Numbered from the stretch's first letter, positions 42,512 to 50,980 are shown. The stretch: DNA of 64,000 nucleotides from Marinimicrococcus sp033875255 (GCA_033875255.1 JAWZSN010000007.1:137883-201882); one strand, 5' to 3'. Program-made: numbers and translations. Notes: generated by a model not told the origin, from the letters alone.

Positions 42512-43177
42512 ATGCTGCGCCTTTACTACCTCCCCTTGTGCCCGTTCTCCCGGAAGGTCCGGGTGGCCTTGCGCGAGAAGAACCTGGCCGCCGAGCTGAT
42601 CGAGGTTCAGCCCTGGGCGGCCGGCGACGAGTTCTTGAACATGAACCCGGCCGGCGAGGTGCCGGTGCTGGTCGACGACGATCTCGTGGTCTGCGACAGC
42701 CAGGCCATCTGCGAGTATCTCGAGGAGGCCTACCCGCAGACCACGCTTCTCGGACGCAGCCTCGAGCAGCGGGTGGAGACCCGCCGGCTGGTCGCGTGGT
42801 TCGATTCCAAGTTCGGCCGCGAGGTGACCGAGCCCTTGTGGCGCGAGAAGCTGGTCAAGCGCTGGAAGCGGGCCGGCTGGCCGAGCTCGGATGCGCTGCG
42901 CCGCGGTGCGGAGGCGATCCGCTTCCATCTCGCCTATATCGATTTTCTCTACCAGCAGCGCAAATGGCTGGCCGGCGACGAGCTCAGCATGGCCGACGTG
43001 GTGGCGGCAGCGCACCTCTCGGTGCTCGACTATATGGACGACGTGCCCTGGAAGGGCTCGGCGGGGGCGCGCGACTGGTACGCCAAGATGAAGTCCCGGC
43101 CGAGCTTCCGGCCCATCCTCATGGACAGGGTGGCGGGCATCAAGCCGCCGGACCATTATGACAATCCGGATTTCTGA
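42512..43177 (+). CDS. fzlA: Glutathione S-transferase family protein, FzlA-like
   Basis: A 221-aa GST-fold protein. The thioredoxin-like half starts LRLYYLPLCPFSRKVRVALREK and contains NPAGEVPVLVDDD and CDSQAICEYLEEAYP; the helical half ends with PPDHYDNPDF. That C-terminal tail and the overall pattern resemble FzlA, the alphaproteobacterial FtsZ-binding GST relative essential for constriction in Caulobacter, which also tends to sit near queG as here. A plain detoxifying GST is the alternative. VOC and queG genes follow closely. Confidence 0.72.
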   Translation: MLRLYYLPLCPFSRKVRVALREKNLAAELIEVQPWAAGDEFLNMNPAGEVPVLVDDDLVVCDSQAICEYLEEAYPQTTLLGRSLEQRVETRRLVAWFDSKFGREVTEPLWREKLVKRWKRAGWPSSDALRRGAEAIRFHLAYIDFLYQQRKWLAGDELSMADVVAAAHLSVLDYMDDVPWKGSAGARDWYAKMKSRPSFRPILMDRVAGIKPPDHYDNPDF

Positions 43178-43191
43178 CCGGACGGACAGCC

Positions 43192-43566
43192 ATGCCTTCC
43201 CTGCGCTTTCGCCAGGGGCCGGTAGCCAGCCTGTTGTCGAGCGACCTGCCCGGCACCATCGCGTTCTATCGCGACCTTCTCGGTTTCGAGCTCACCGCCT
43301 GGGATCCCGATCCCGACCTGCCGAGCTGGATCCAGCTGCGCAACGGTGCGGTGGTGCTGCAGTTCTTCGCCGACGCGGCGGCCGGCGAGCCCTCGCTTAC
43401 CGGCACGCTGCACCTATATCCGGAAGACGGCGTGGTGAGCGCCGCCGAGGCCCTGCGGGGCCGCGTGATGTTTGCCGCCGAGCCCGAGATGATGCCTTAC
43501 GGCCTTCTCGAATTCGCCCTTCTCGATCCCAATGGCTATCGCCTTGCCTTCTCCGAAGAATGCTGA
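43192..43566 (+). CDS. VOC-superfamily (glyoxalase-like) protein
   Basis: A 124-aa vicinal-oxygen-chelate fold protein. The first beta-alpha-beta-beta-beta half is VASLLSSDLPGTIAFYRDLLGFEL and the second ends LLEFALLDPNGYRLAFSEE, the usual metal glutamate region. The first metal ligand is not obvious, so it may be a binding protein rather than an enzyme. It starts 14 bases after the FzlA-like gene and its 3' end overlaps the queG start by 35 bases. Confidence 0.78.
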   Translation: MPSLRFRQGPVASLLSSDLPGTIAFYRDLLGFELTAWDPDPDLPSWIQLRNGAVVLQFFADAAAGEPSLTGTLHLYPEDGVVSAAEALRGRVMFAAEPEMMPYGLLEFALLDPNGYRLAFSEEC

Positions 43567-44701
43567 CCCCGCAAGGCTCCTGGCAGCGCTGCGGACCCGG
43601 GCGCGCGAGATCGGCTTCGACGCGCTGGGCGTGACCCCGGCCGCGCTGCCCGGCACGGTAGCCGAGCGCTACCGGCAGTTCGTGGCGCTGGAGCGGCACG
43701 GCACCATGGACTGGCTGGCCCGCGAGCCCGAGCGCCGGTCCTCGCCGCAAGGCATGTGGCCCGAGGCCAGGACCGCCATCGTCTGCGCCGTCAACTACGC
43801 GCCGCCCGCCGACCCGCTGCCCGAGATGGACGAGGCGGAGGCCGGCTATATCTCGGTCTATGCCCGCAACCGCGACTATCACGACCTCATCAAGGGCCGC
43901 CTCAAGCAGCTCGCCGGCTGGCTCGCCGCACGCAGCGGCGCCCAGGTCAAGGTCTTCGTCGACACCGCGCCGTTGATGGAAAAGCCGCTGGCCGAGCAGG
44001 CCGGGCTCGGCTGGCAGGGCAAGCATACCAACGTGGTATCGCGCGAGTTCGGCTCCTGGCTGTTCCTGGGCGAGATCCTGACCGACATGGAGCTGCCGGC
44101 GGATCGGCCCGAGACGGATCACTGCGGCCGCTGCCGGCGCTGCCTCGACGCCTGCCCGACCGGCGCCTTCCCCGCACCCCGGCAGCTCGATGCACGGCGC
44201 TGCATCAGCTACCTCACCATCGAGCACAAGGAGCCGATCCCGCGCGAGCTGCGGCCGCTGATGGGCAGCCGCATCTATGGCTGCGACGACTGCCTTGCCG
44301 TGTGCCCGTGGAACAAGTTCGCCAAGGCGGGCCAGGAGCTGAAGCTCGCCGCCCGCGAGGATCTGGTGCGGCCGGGGCTGGCCGAGCTCGCCGCCCTGGA
44401 CGACGCGGCCTTTCGCACCCGCTTTGCCGGCTCGCCCATCAAGCGCATCGGCCGCGACCGGTTCGTCAGGAACGTTCTGGTCGCCATCGGCAACAGCGGC
44501 AGCCCCGCACTCCTCGCGGCGGCCGAGGCGCTGCTCGACGATCCGGCACCGGTGGTGCGCGGGGCCGCCGTCTGGGCCTGCGCGCGGCTCGCCGGCCGCG
44601 AACGCCTCACCCTGCTGCGCGGCGCCCGCGCCGCGGCCGAGGCGGACCGCGATGTGGCCGCCGAGTGGGCCGCGGCCCTTGGAGAGGAGATCGCCGCCTG
44701 A
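43532..44701 (+). CDS. queG: Epoxyqueuosine reductase QueG
   Basis: Cobalamin- and iron-sulfur-dependent enzyme for the last step of queuosine synthesis in tRNA. The 389-aa protein has the N-terminal RAREIGFDALGVTPAA, the active-site region VFVDTAPLMEKPLAEQAGLGWQGKHTN, two 4Fe-4S motifs (CGRCRRCLDACPTGAF and CDDCLAVCPWN, plus RCISYLTIEHK), and a C-terminal HEAT-like repeat (about 310-389). The ATG lies inside the VOC gene; no other start codon gives a full N-terminus. The stop overlaps the next ATG by one base. Confidence 0.92.
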   Translation: MAIALPSPKNADPARLLAALRTRAREIGFDALGVTPAALPGTVAERYRQFVALERHGTMDWLAREPERRSSPQGMWPEARTAIVCAVNYAPPADPLPEMDEAEAGYISVYARNRDYHDLIKGRLKQLAGWLAARSGAQVKVFVDTAPLMEKPLAEQAGLGWQGKHTNVVSREFGSWLFLGEILTDMELPADRPETDHCGRCRRCLDACPTGAFPAPRQLDARRCISYLTIEHKEPIPRELRPLMGSRIYGCDDCLAVCPWNKFAKAGQELKLAAREDLVRPGLAELAALDDAAFRTRFAGSPIKRIGRDRFVRNVLVAIGNSGSPALLAAAEALLDDPAPVVRGAAVWACARLAGRERLTLLRGARAAAEADRDVAAEWAAALGEEIAA

Positions 44702-45561
44702 TGCCCGTCCTGTTCTGTTTCGGCCTCGGCTATACCGCCCGGACGGTGGCGCGCCGCCTGCACGGCAAAGGCTGGGAGGTGCGCGGCACGACGCGCGATC
44801 CGGCGAAGGCGGCGAGGCTCGAGGCCAAGGGCTGGCGCGCCTTTCCCTTCGAGCGCGGCCAGCCTCTTGCCGATCCGGCCAGCGCCCTCGCGGGCGTCAC
44901 CCACCTTCTGGTCTCCATCGCCCCCGACGACGAGGGCGATCCGGTGCTGGCGGCGCACGGCGCCGATCTCGCGCGGCTGGCGACGCTGCAATGGGCCGGC
45001 TATCTCGGCACCACCGGCGTCTATGGCGACCGCGGCGGCGGCTGGGTCGACGAGGAGGACGAGCCCGCCCCCGGTCTGGGCCGCACCGCACGGCGGCTCG
45101 AGGCCGAGCGGGCGTGGCTCGCCTCGGGCCTGAAGGCGCACGTCTTCCGCCTCGCCGGCATCTACGGTCCCGGCCGCAACCAGATAGCGAGCCTGCGCAA
45201 CGGCACCGCCCGGCGCATCGTCAAGCCGGGCCAGCTGTTCTCGCGCATCCATGTGGAGGACATCGCCACCGTTCTCGAGGCCTCGATGGCCCGCCCCGAC
45301 CCCGGCCGCGTCTACAATGTCTGCGACGACGAGCCGGCCCCGCCCCAGGACCCGGTGGCCTTCGCTGCCGCCCTCCTGGGCGTCGAGCCGCCCCCCGAGC
45401 AGGACTTTGCGACCGCCGAGCTGTCGCCCATGGCGCGCAGCTTCTACGCCGACAATCGCCGGGTGCGGAACGCACGGATCAAGGAGGAGCTGGGCGTGCA
45501 GCTCGCGTTCCCGACCTACCGGGAGGGCCTGCGGGCGCTGCTGGCGGCGGAGAGGACGTAG
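44701..45561 (+). CDS. NAD-dependent epimerase/dehydratase-like SDR (YeeZ type)
   Basis: A 286-aa extended/atypical SDR. The nucleotide-binding start reads FCFGLGYTARTVARRL (GxGxxA-like), TTRDP marks the ribose loop, and YLGTTGVYGDRGG...DE is the catalytic region; the expected YxxxK is replaced around TARRLEAERAWL, as in YeeZ-type proteins. FRLAGIYGPGRN and RIHVEDIATVLEASM follow. Function unassigned; possibly sugar-nucleotide or cofactor modification. It is translationally coupled to queG. Confidence 0.82.
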   Translation: MPVLFCFGLGYTARTVARRLHGKGWEVRGTTRDPAKAARLEAKGWRAFPFERGQPLADPASALAGVTHLLVSIAPDDEGDPVLAAHGADLARLATLQWAGYLGTTGVYGDRGGGWVDEEDEPAPGLGRTARRLEAERAWLASGLKAHVFRLAGIYGPGRNQIASLRNGTARRIVKPGQLFSRIHVEDIATVLEASMARPDPGRVYNVCDDEPAPPQDPVAFAAALLGVEPPPEQDFATAELSPMARSFYADNRRVRNARIKEELGVQLAFPTYREGLRALLAAERT

Positions 45562-45569
45562 CGCCCCGC

Positions 45570-46919
45570 CTACAGCATGCTTCCCACATCCGAGGCTGCC
45601 GTCGGATAGGCGCTGGGATAGTCGCGCAGGTCGCAGGCCCTGAGGCCGCCGCGGATCGCTATGGCGAAGATGTTGACGAGATCGCCCGCGTCGGGGCCGA
45701 GGAGATGGGCGCCCAGGATGCGGTCGGTGCCCTTCTCGACCAGAACCTTTGCGGCGGCATGGGTCTCGCCGGTCCGGCGGATCGAGAACCAGTCGCGCAT
45801 GTCGCTGAACGTGCAGGTGACGTCGAGGCCCTGCTCGCGCGCCTCGCTCTCCAGCAGGCCGACACGGGCCAGGGACGGGATGGTGAAGACGGCGCTGGGC
45901 ACGCCGGTATAGTCGGACTTCTCGCGGTTGCCGGCGAGCAGGTTGGCGGCCACCACCTTGGCCTCAAGGCCCGCCACCGGGGTCAGCGGCGGTCCGCCCG
46001 CCAGCACGGCATCGCCGGCCGCATAGACCGCCGCGTTGCTCGTGCTCTGCAGGAACGCGTTGACCGCCACGCCTGTCTCGCCGCCCTCGATGCCGGCTTT
46101 CTCGAGGGCGAGATCGGCCAGCGCCGGCACCCGGCCGGCGCCGTGCACCACGAGGTCGGCCTCGAAGCTGCGCGTCGCTCCCTCCACGCTCGCTTTGACC
46201 TCGAATCCCTCGCCCGCGCGCTCGACGGATCGGGCCTCGGCATTCGAGTGGAAGGCGATGCCCAGCCGGCAGGTACGCTCCACCAGCATGTCGACCAGAT
46301 CGGGATCGAAGGCGGGAAGCGGCCGGGGGCCGCTATTGAGCACGGTCACCTCGGCGCCGGCCCGGACGGCCAGATGGGCGAGCTCGAAGGAGACGTAGCC
46401 GCCGCCGACGAAGAGGATGCGGCGCGGCAGGCGCTCCAGCTCCATGAACCTGTCGCTGGTGGTCAGCAGCTCGGCGCCGGGAAAGGGCAGCCGGCGCGGC
46501 TCGGCGCCGGCGGCGATGGCGCAGTGGCGAAAGCGCAGCCGCTCCTCGCCGACCTGCAGCGTCGTGCGGTCGAGGAAGCGCGCGCTGGCGTGGAACGTGG
46601 CGATGCCGGCATCCGCGAACCGCCTCTCGCGGCCCGGCGGCACCGTCTCGGTAAAGCCGCGCTTGAACTCCATGAGCGCCGGCCAGTCGATCCGCAGGTC
46701 CCCGGCGACGACGCCCTTGCCCTCGAAGCGGCGCACCGCGTCGACGATCTCCGCCCCCCGGCGCAGCATCTTCTTGGGATCGCAGCCGCGCAGCGGGCAG
46801 GTCCCGCCATAGGGCAGCCGGTCGACCACCGCCACGCTCCACCCCGCCTCGCGGCAGCGCGTGGCGATGCCGGTGGCGGCCGTGCCGCTGCCGATGACGA
46901 CGAGATCGAGCTCCTGCAT
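45570..46919 (-). CDS. Pyridine nucleotide-disulfide oxidoreductase (MerA/Lpd-like)
   Basis: A 449-aa FAD/NAD(P) oxidoreductase of the dihydrolipoamide dehydrogenase and mercuric reductase family. FAD motif VVIGSGTAATGIA, redox pair Cys41-Cys46 in GGTCPLRGCDPKKML, NAD motif FVGGGYVSFELAHLA, second FAD motif NAAVYAAGDAV and a dimerisation domain. Two features of true MerA are missing: the C-terminal vicinal cysteines (the protein ends ASDVGSML) and the HxHPT histidines (here DYPSAYPTAAS). There is no N-terminal HMA domain. It is the last gene of a merF-led operon, 1 base after the GDCCVxC gene, so a metal or thiol-linked role is inferred, but Hg(II) reduction is doubtful. Confidence 0.82.
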   Translation of the reverse strand: MQELDLVVIGSGTAATGIATRCREAGWSVAVVDRLPYGGTCPLRGCDPKKMLRRGAEIVDAVRRFEGKGVVAGDLRIDWPALMEFKRGFTETVPPGRERRFADAGIATFHASARFLDRTTLQVGEERLRFRHCAIAAGAEPRRLPFPGAELLTTSDRFMELERLPRRILFVGGGYVSFELAHLAVRAGAEVTVLNSGPRPLPAFDPDLVDMLVERTCRLGIAFHSNAEARSVERAGEGFEVKASVEGATRSFEADLVVHGAGRVPALADLALEKAGIEGGETGVAVNAFLQSTSNAAVYAAGDAVLAGGPPLTPVAGLEAKVVAANLLAGNREKSDYTGVPSAVFTIPSLARVGLLESEAREQGLDVTCTFSDMRDWFSIRRTGETHAAAKVLVEKGTDRILGAHLLGPDAGDLVNIFAIAIRGGLRACDLRDYPSAYPTAASDVGSML

Positions 46920-46920
46920 C

Positions 46921-47175
46921 TCACTCCCCCTGCGGCCCTTCGCCGGGGCAACAGCCGGGGCGCGCACCGGGTTCCGGGGCGCAGCCGCCCTCCTGCACCG
47001 GCGGGCAGGGCACGCTGCCCCAGGAGCAGAACACGCAGCAATGGCCGGGCTTCGGCCGCAGCAGCGCGCCGCAGCCCTTGCAGTCGTAGAAGAACCGGCA
47101 GCTGTCGGTGGGCATGGTCTCGGCTTCGCGATGACCGCACTGCGGGCAGGTGATGGTCGAGCGCAGCTCACTCAT
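46921..47175 (-). CDS. GDCCVxC-domain cysteine-rich protein
   Basis: An 84-aa protein with 12 cysteines. Two zinc-ribbon-like pairs (Cys10/13 and Cys32/35) precede the core PGHCCVFCSWGSVPCPP, matching the GDCCVxC family found beside mercury transport genes, and a second Cys-Cys pair lies at 75-76. It probably binds soft metals. The start overlaps the merF stop by 4 bases (ATGA), so it is translated with MerF and may supply the metal-relay cysteines that this MerF lacks. Confidence 0.8.
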   Translation of the reverse strand: MSELRSTITCPQCGHREAETMPTDSCRFFYDCKGCGALLRPKPGHCCVFCSWGSVPCPPVQEGGCAPEPGARPGCCPGEGPQGE

Positions 47176-47378
47176 GGCCGCCGCCCCCTTCTCCACAAGG
47201 CATAGACCGTGATCCCGGCAAAGAGCCCCAGAGCCGGAAACAGCACGATGTCGAGCCACCCCACCAGCGCCGAGAAGCCCAGCGCCGCCAGCAGGAGGAC
47301 GAGGATCGGCGTGAAGCAGCAGATCGCTGCCACGATGGTGCCGACGACGCCCACGCCCAGGAGGTTCCGGTCGTTCAT
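47172..47378 (-). CDS. merF: Mercury transport protein MerF
   Basis: A 68-aa inner-membrane protein with two helices. The first ends in the metal-binding CCFTP motif (Cys20-Cys21 in IVAAICCFTPILVLLLAALG) and the second spans LDIVLFPALGLFAGITVYAL. Length and order match MerF, but the C-terminal Cys-Cys pair of classical MerF is missing: the protein stops at WRRGRRP. It is the first gene of the operon, and its start codon coincides with the predicted transcription start. Confidence 0.85.
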   Translation of the reverse strand: MNDRNLLGVGVVGTIVAAICCFTPILVLLLAALGFSALVGWLDIVLFPALGLFAGITVYALWRRGRRP

Positions 47379-47384
47379 GAAGCC

Positions 47385-47415
47385 ATGCTACGACCTGTAG
47401 CGGCTACAGGTGCAA
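47385..47415 (-). promoter_or_regulatory. MerR-type promoter/operator of the merF operon
   Basis: On the minus strand, -35 TTGCAC (47415-47410) and -10 TAGCAT (47390-47385) are 19 bases apart, the long spacer typical of MerR-activated promoters. The spacer is filled by the perfect palindrome ACCTGTAGCGGCTACAGGT (plus strand 47393-47411). Expected transcription start is base 47378, the A of the merF ATG, implying a leaderless mRNA. The merR gene diverges from the same site. Confidence 0.85.
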
Positions 47416-47431
47416 GGGACGGAGAGAGGCG

Positions 47432-47824
47432 ATGCGCGACGGGCTGACGATCGGTGCCGTGGCGCGGCGCGGCGGCGTGTCGGTAGAGACCGTTCGCTAC
47501 TACGAGCGGATCGGGCTGCTGCCGCCGCCGCCGCGCTCGGCGGGCGGCCACCGGCTCTACGGGGAGGAGGACGCGAGGCGCCTCGACTTCGTGCGGCGCG
47601 GCCGCGCGCTGGGCTTCGGGCTCGAGGAGATCCGTCGGCTCCTGCGGCTCGAGGCCGGCGGCTGCGGCGAGGCGCAGCTGCTGGCCCGCGAGCAGCTTGC
47701 GAGCCTGCGCCGGAAGATGGCCGAGCTGCGGCGCATGGAGCGGGCCCTGGCCGGTGCCGCCGCCGGGTGCAGCGCAAGCCGTGCTGCCGGCTGTCCGCTT
47801 CTTCGGACCCTGTCGGGCGGGTAG
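47432..47824 (+). CDS. merR: MerR-family metal-responsive regulator
   Basis: A 130-aa MerR protein. The winged-helix starts LTIGAVARRGGVSVETVRYYERIGLL with GGHRLYGEEDARRLDFV. The effector part has cysteines at 78 (GGCGEAQ), 113 (AGCSASR) and 121 (AGCPLL), matching the three Hg(II)-binding cysteines of MerR in order and approximate spacing (8 rather than 9 between the last two). That argues for mercury sensing over the zinc, cadmium or copper branches. It diverges from merF and shares its operator. Confidence 0.85.
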   Translation: MRDGLTIGAVARRGGVSVETVRYYERIGLLPPPPRSAGGHRLYGEEDARRLDFVRRGRALGFGLEEIRRLLRLEAGGCGEAQLLAREQLASLRRKMAELRRMERALAGAAAGCSASRAAGCPLLRTLSGG

Positions 47825-47937
47825 CGCGGCTTTCTTGCTGGTCGCCGGCCGTCTGGCAGCGTCTGCCGGGCTCCTGCCGGAGAGGGGCCCCGCGTCGTCG
47901 GCAGAGCGCCCCCGTTCCCGGCAGGTCGGGAGCCTCC

Positions 47938-48726
47938 CTAACGCGCCGGCGCCGGATCGAGGCGCCAGAGGGCCTCGTCGCGCAGCCGCCCGGCCACCAC
48001 CTCGGCTGCCGCGTCGAGCATCTTCTGGCCCTTCTCCGGCGTGGCGGCGCTGGGCACGCCCAGAGCACCGCTCTTGGTCTTGGCAGCGAAGCTCGACCAG
48101 ACATGCAGGTCGCGCTCGGGGCCGGCCGACGCGTCGCGATTGTCCGGCGTGTCGGCCTCGGCCAGGCGGCTCGCGTCGACCAGCTCGGGGTGCAGCGCCA
48201 TAATCATCGAGGTCTCGCCCTCGCAGGCGTGACGGATGCCGCTCTGCTTTTCCAGCAGCGCCGCCATCTCGGGGCGGGCCAGCAGCCAGTAGGTCGAGGC
48301 GGCGACGCGGATGCCCAGCTCGGCCGCCAGCTCGTCGGCGATGATGCGGATGGCGTTGGCGTTGCCGCCATGGCTGTTCATCAGCCAGACCCGCTTGAAG
48401 CCGTGCCGGGCGATCGAGCCGACGATGCCGCGGATGACCGCGCGGAACGTCGCGAAATCGAGCGAGATGGTGCCGCCGAACGGCATATGGTGCTCGGAGA
48501 TCCCGCACCACACGCTCTCGGTCACCACCACCGGCCGCTGCGGCGCGGCGAGCCTTGCCGCCCGGCGCGCCACCTCACGGCCGAGGATGGTGTCGGTGCC
48601 CGTCGGCAGATGCGGCCCGTGCTGCTCCATGGCGGCCACCGGGACGATCACCACGGTCTCCTGCGTCGCCAGCTCGCGCAGCTCGTGCGCCTTGAGCGAG
48701 CCCCAGTCGACGACCGGCTCTGTCAT
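47938..48726 (-). CDS. Creatininase-family amidohydrolase
   Basis: A 262-aa metal-dependent hydrolase of the creatininase/MftE/FAPy-deformylase group. Metal ligands are in AAMEQHGPHLPTGTD (Glu, His, Asp), HHMPFGGTISL and LMNSHGGNANA, and the acid in HACEGETSMIMALHP. Family members open creatinine or deformylate pyrimidines; the substrate here is not predictable. The ATG at 48726 begins a normal N-terminus. Confidence 0.86.
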   Translation of the reverse strand: MTEPVVDWGSLKAHELRELATQETVVIVPVAAMEQHGPHLPTGTDTILGREVARRAARLAAPQRPVVVTESVWCGISEHHMPFGGTISLDFATFRAVIRGIVGSIARHGFKRVWLMNSHGGNANAIRIIADELAAELGIRVAASTYWLLARPEMAALLEKQSGIRHACEGETSMIMALHPELVDASRLAEADTPDNRDASAGPERDLHVWSSFAAKTKSGALGVPSAATPEKGQKMLDAAAEVVAGRLRDEALWRLDPAPAR

Positions 48727-48867
48727 ATCCCCTCTCCTCCCTGGTCTCGGCTTTCCTGGCGCCGCTTCTAGAGCCGTTCTTGTCCTGCCGGAAGCGGGCG
48801 GCCGGGGGGGCTGCAATGCGTGACGGTCCCCGGAGACGACGCTGCGCCGCCGCGGTGCACGGCGCGC

Positions 48868-49632
48868 TTACCCTGCGGCCGCCGCCTGCTCCAGCACCCG
48901 CTCGACAGCGGCGGCCAGCCGGCGCAGGTCCGTGTCGCGGGACAGGCGGTGGTCGCCGTCCTTGATCAGCTCGACGGTGATGGCCTGGCTTTCCAGCCGC
49001 GCCGCCAGCTTCAGCGCGGTCTTCCAGGGCACGTCCGGGTCCTCCTGGCCCTGCAGCAGATGGACCGGGCAGCGCAGCGGGATCGGGCCCTCGAGCACAC
49101 GATGGCGCCTGCCGTCCTCGAGCAGGCGGCGGGTGATCTTGAGCGGCTCGCCATAGGGCGAGGGCTCCTCGAGGAAGCCATTCTCCGCGAGCTGCGCGCG
49201 CTGCGTCTGGCTCAAACGCGCTTCCATCAGATCGGCGGTGAAATCCGGCGCGGCGGCGATGCCGACGATGCCTGCCAGCCGCTCCTGGCGGGCGAGCCCG
49301 GCCAGCACCGCCAGCCAGCCGCCCATGCTGGAGCCCACCAGCACGAAACGGCCCTGCACCACCCGGTCGAGCACCGCCAGCGTGTCGGCCAGCCAGTCGC
49401 CGATGCAGCCGTCCTCGAAGCGGCCGGTGGAGCTTCCGTGGCCGCGATAGTCGAAACGGGTGAAGGCACGCGCCTCGCGGCGGCACCAGTCCTCGAGAAA
49501 GAGCGCCTTGCTGCCCTCCATGTCGGAGCGCAGGCCGCACAGAAAGACGATCTCGGGGCCTTGGCCCTCGAGGCGTCGCCAGGCGATGGCGCCGCCCCCG
49601 GCGAGCGGCAGACGGGCTATGTCGGAGGTCAT
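48868..49632 (-). CDS. Alpha/beta-hydrolase (ABHD10-like)
   Basis: A 254-aa serine hydrolase: ITWRR-type N-terminus, oxyanion FLCGLRSDMEGSKA, FDYRGHGSS, nucleophile elbow GSSMGGWL, acid in GQEDPDVPW and histidine in KDGDHRLS. The arrangement resembles ABHD10/acyl-protein thioesterase-like hydrolases (FLCGLxSDMxGxKA is their hallmark). It converges with no gene; a 141-base gap separates it from creatininase. The ATG at 49632 was chosen. Confidence 0.84.
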   Translation of the reverse strand: MTSDIARLPLAGGGAIAWRRLEGQGPEIVFLCGLRSDMEGSKALFLEDWCRREARAFTRFDYRGHGSSTGRFEDGCIGDWLADTLAVLDRVVQGRFVLVGSSMGGWLAVLAGLARQERLAGIVGIAAAPDFTADLMEARLSQTQRAQLAENGFLEEPSPYGEPLKITRRLLEDGRRHRVLEGPIPLRCPVHLLQGQEDPDVPWKTALKLAARLESQAITVELIKDGDHRLSRDTDLRRLAAAVERVLEQAAAAG

Positions 49633-49770
49633 GGGAGCGTCCTGACGGGGAACGGTGTCATCCTGCTTCTGTCGTGCTACATGCTGGCAGCAGCCTGCGC
49701 AGACAAGCCGGATCCGCGCCGCCCGGGCATGCACGCCGCGAAACCCCTAGTCGAGATCAGCCTGCCCATC

Positions 49771-50919
49771 ATGCCGCCCGAGCGGACAGCCAGCGCCAAG
49801 CGCCCCCTGATCGTCCACCTGCTGCCCGACCTGGCGCCGTGCGACCTGACGCACGGGCTGGTCGACCTGACCCGTCATCTGCGCGGCGAGGGCTTCGAGG
49901 TCATGGTGGCCTCCGCGGGCGGGCCCCTGGCCCGCGATCTCGCGGGCGCCGGGGCAAGCCATCAGACGCTGCGCGCGGCCGGCGGCGGGCCGCTCGGCTC
50001 GTGGCTGGGGGTGCGCCGGCTGGCGGCCTTGCTGGAGCGGCCCGGCAGCACGGTGGTGCATGTCCACCGCCGCGCCAGCGTGGTGCTGGGTGGCAAGGCG
50101 GCCAAGCGGGCCGGTGCGGCGATGCTCACCACCATCGAGCAGCCCGAGGAGCTGGCGGGCGAGGACGGCGCCCTGATGCTCGCCGGCGACCGCGCGGTGG
50201 TCCCCTCCGACTATGTGGCCGAGCAGGTGCTCGCCCGGCCCGGCGCCGAGCCGGACCGCGTCGTCGTGGTGCCGCCGGGCATCGATCTCGGGGAGTTCGA
50301 CCCGGAGCGGGTGCGCGGTGCCCAGGTGGCGGCCCTGGCCGAGCGCTGGAACGTCGGCGCGGACCGCCGGGTGATCCTGCTGCCGGCACCGCTGACCCCG
50401 GGCATGGGCCATCTGGCCCTGCTGCGGGCGGTGGCGCGTCTGCGGCGGCGCGACCTCGTCTTGATGTGCCTTGGATCGGCGCGTGGCGGCGACGGGCTCC
50501 TGCGGTCGCTGGAGGCGGAGATCCGGGCCAACGGGATCGGCGACCTGATACGCTTTGCCGAGGGCGAGGCCGATCTGGCGGCGGCCTGCCAGCTCGCCGA
50601 CGTGGTGGCTCTGCCGGCCGACCGTCCGCTGCCGACCGCCCGGGCCATCGTTGCCGCCCAGGCCATGGGCAAGCCGGTGGTGGTGAGCAATCTGGGCGCC
50701 CTGCCCGAGCTGATGCTGCCGGCCGCGACCGGCTGGATCGTGCCGCCGGACAATGCGGTCGAGCTCGCCTGGGCGCTCGAGCGGGCGCTCTTGCTCGAGG
50801 ACGAGGTGCGCGCGCGGATCGCCCAGCGGGCTCGCGCCTTCGTCGCGGCCGAGCTTTCCGGCGAGACCTCGTGGCGGCGGATGACCCGGATCTACCGCGA
50901 CCTCCTGCCCGGCGATTGA
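49771..50919 (+). CDS. Family 4-type glycosyltransferase (GT-B)
   Basis: A glycosyltransferase of about 382 aa. The N-domain starts PLIVHLLPDLAPCDLTHGLVDL and includes VVHVHRRASVVLG; the C-domain has VVPPGIDLGEFDPER, ILLPAPLTPGMGHLALLRAV and the nucleotide-sugar region AAQAMGKPVVVSNLGALPELM. The usual E-x7-E is replaced by a T/A-rich P-x-R-x-A-Q segment, so the donor is uncertain. Similar genes act in LPS core or exopolysaccharide assembly. Upstream in-frame ATGs at 49729 and 49681 are alternatives. Confidence 0.8.
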   Translation: MPPERTASAKRPLIVHLLPDLAPCDLTHGLVDLTRHLRGEGFEVMVASAGGPLARDLAGAGASHQTLRAAGGGPLGSWLGVRRLAALLERPGSTVVHVHRRASVVLGGKAAKRAGAAMLTTIEQPEELAGEDGALMLAGDRAVVPSDYVAEQVLARPGAEPDRVVVVPPGIDLGEFDPERVRGAQVAALAERWNVGADRRVILLPAPLTPGMGHLALLRAVARLRRRDLVLMCLGSARGGDGLLRSLEAEIRANGIGDLIRFAEGEADLAAACQLADVVALPADRPLPTARAIVAAQAMGKPVVVSNLGALPELMLPAATGWIVPPDNAVELAWALERALLLEDEVRARIAQRARAFVAAELSGETSWRRMTRIYRDLLPGD

Positions 50920-50980
50920 CAGGCGCATCCCCCGCGGACACTGTTGCGCCCCGCGCGCCTGACCCCCATGTGAGGCGTGC

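Noticed and set aside
45570..46919. Calling the flavoprotein a true mercuric reductase
   Set aside because: The C-terminal Cys-Cys and HxHPT residues are missing, so only a MerA/Lpd-like label is justified.
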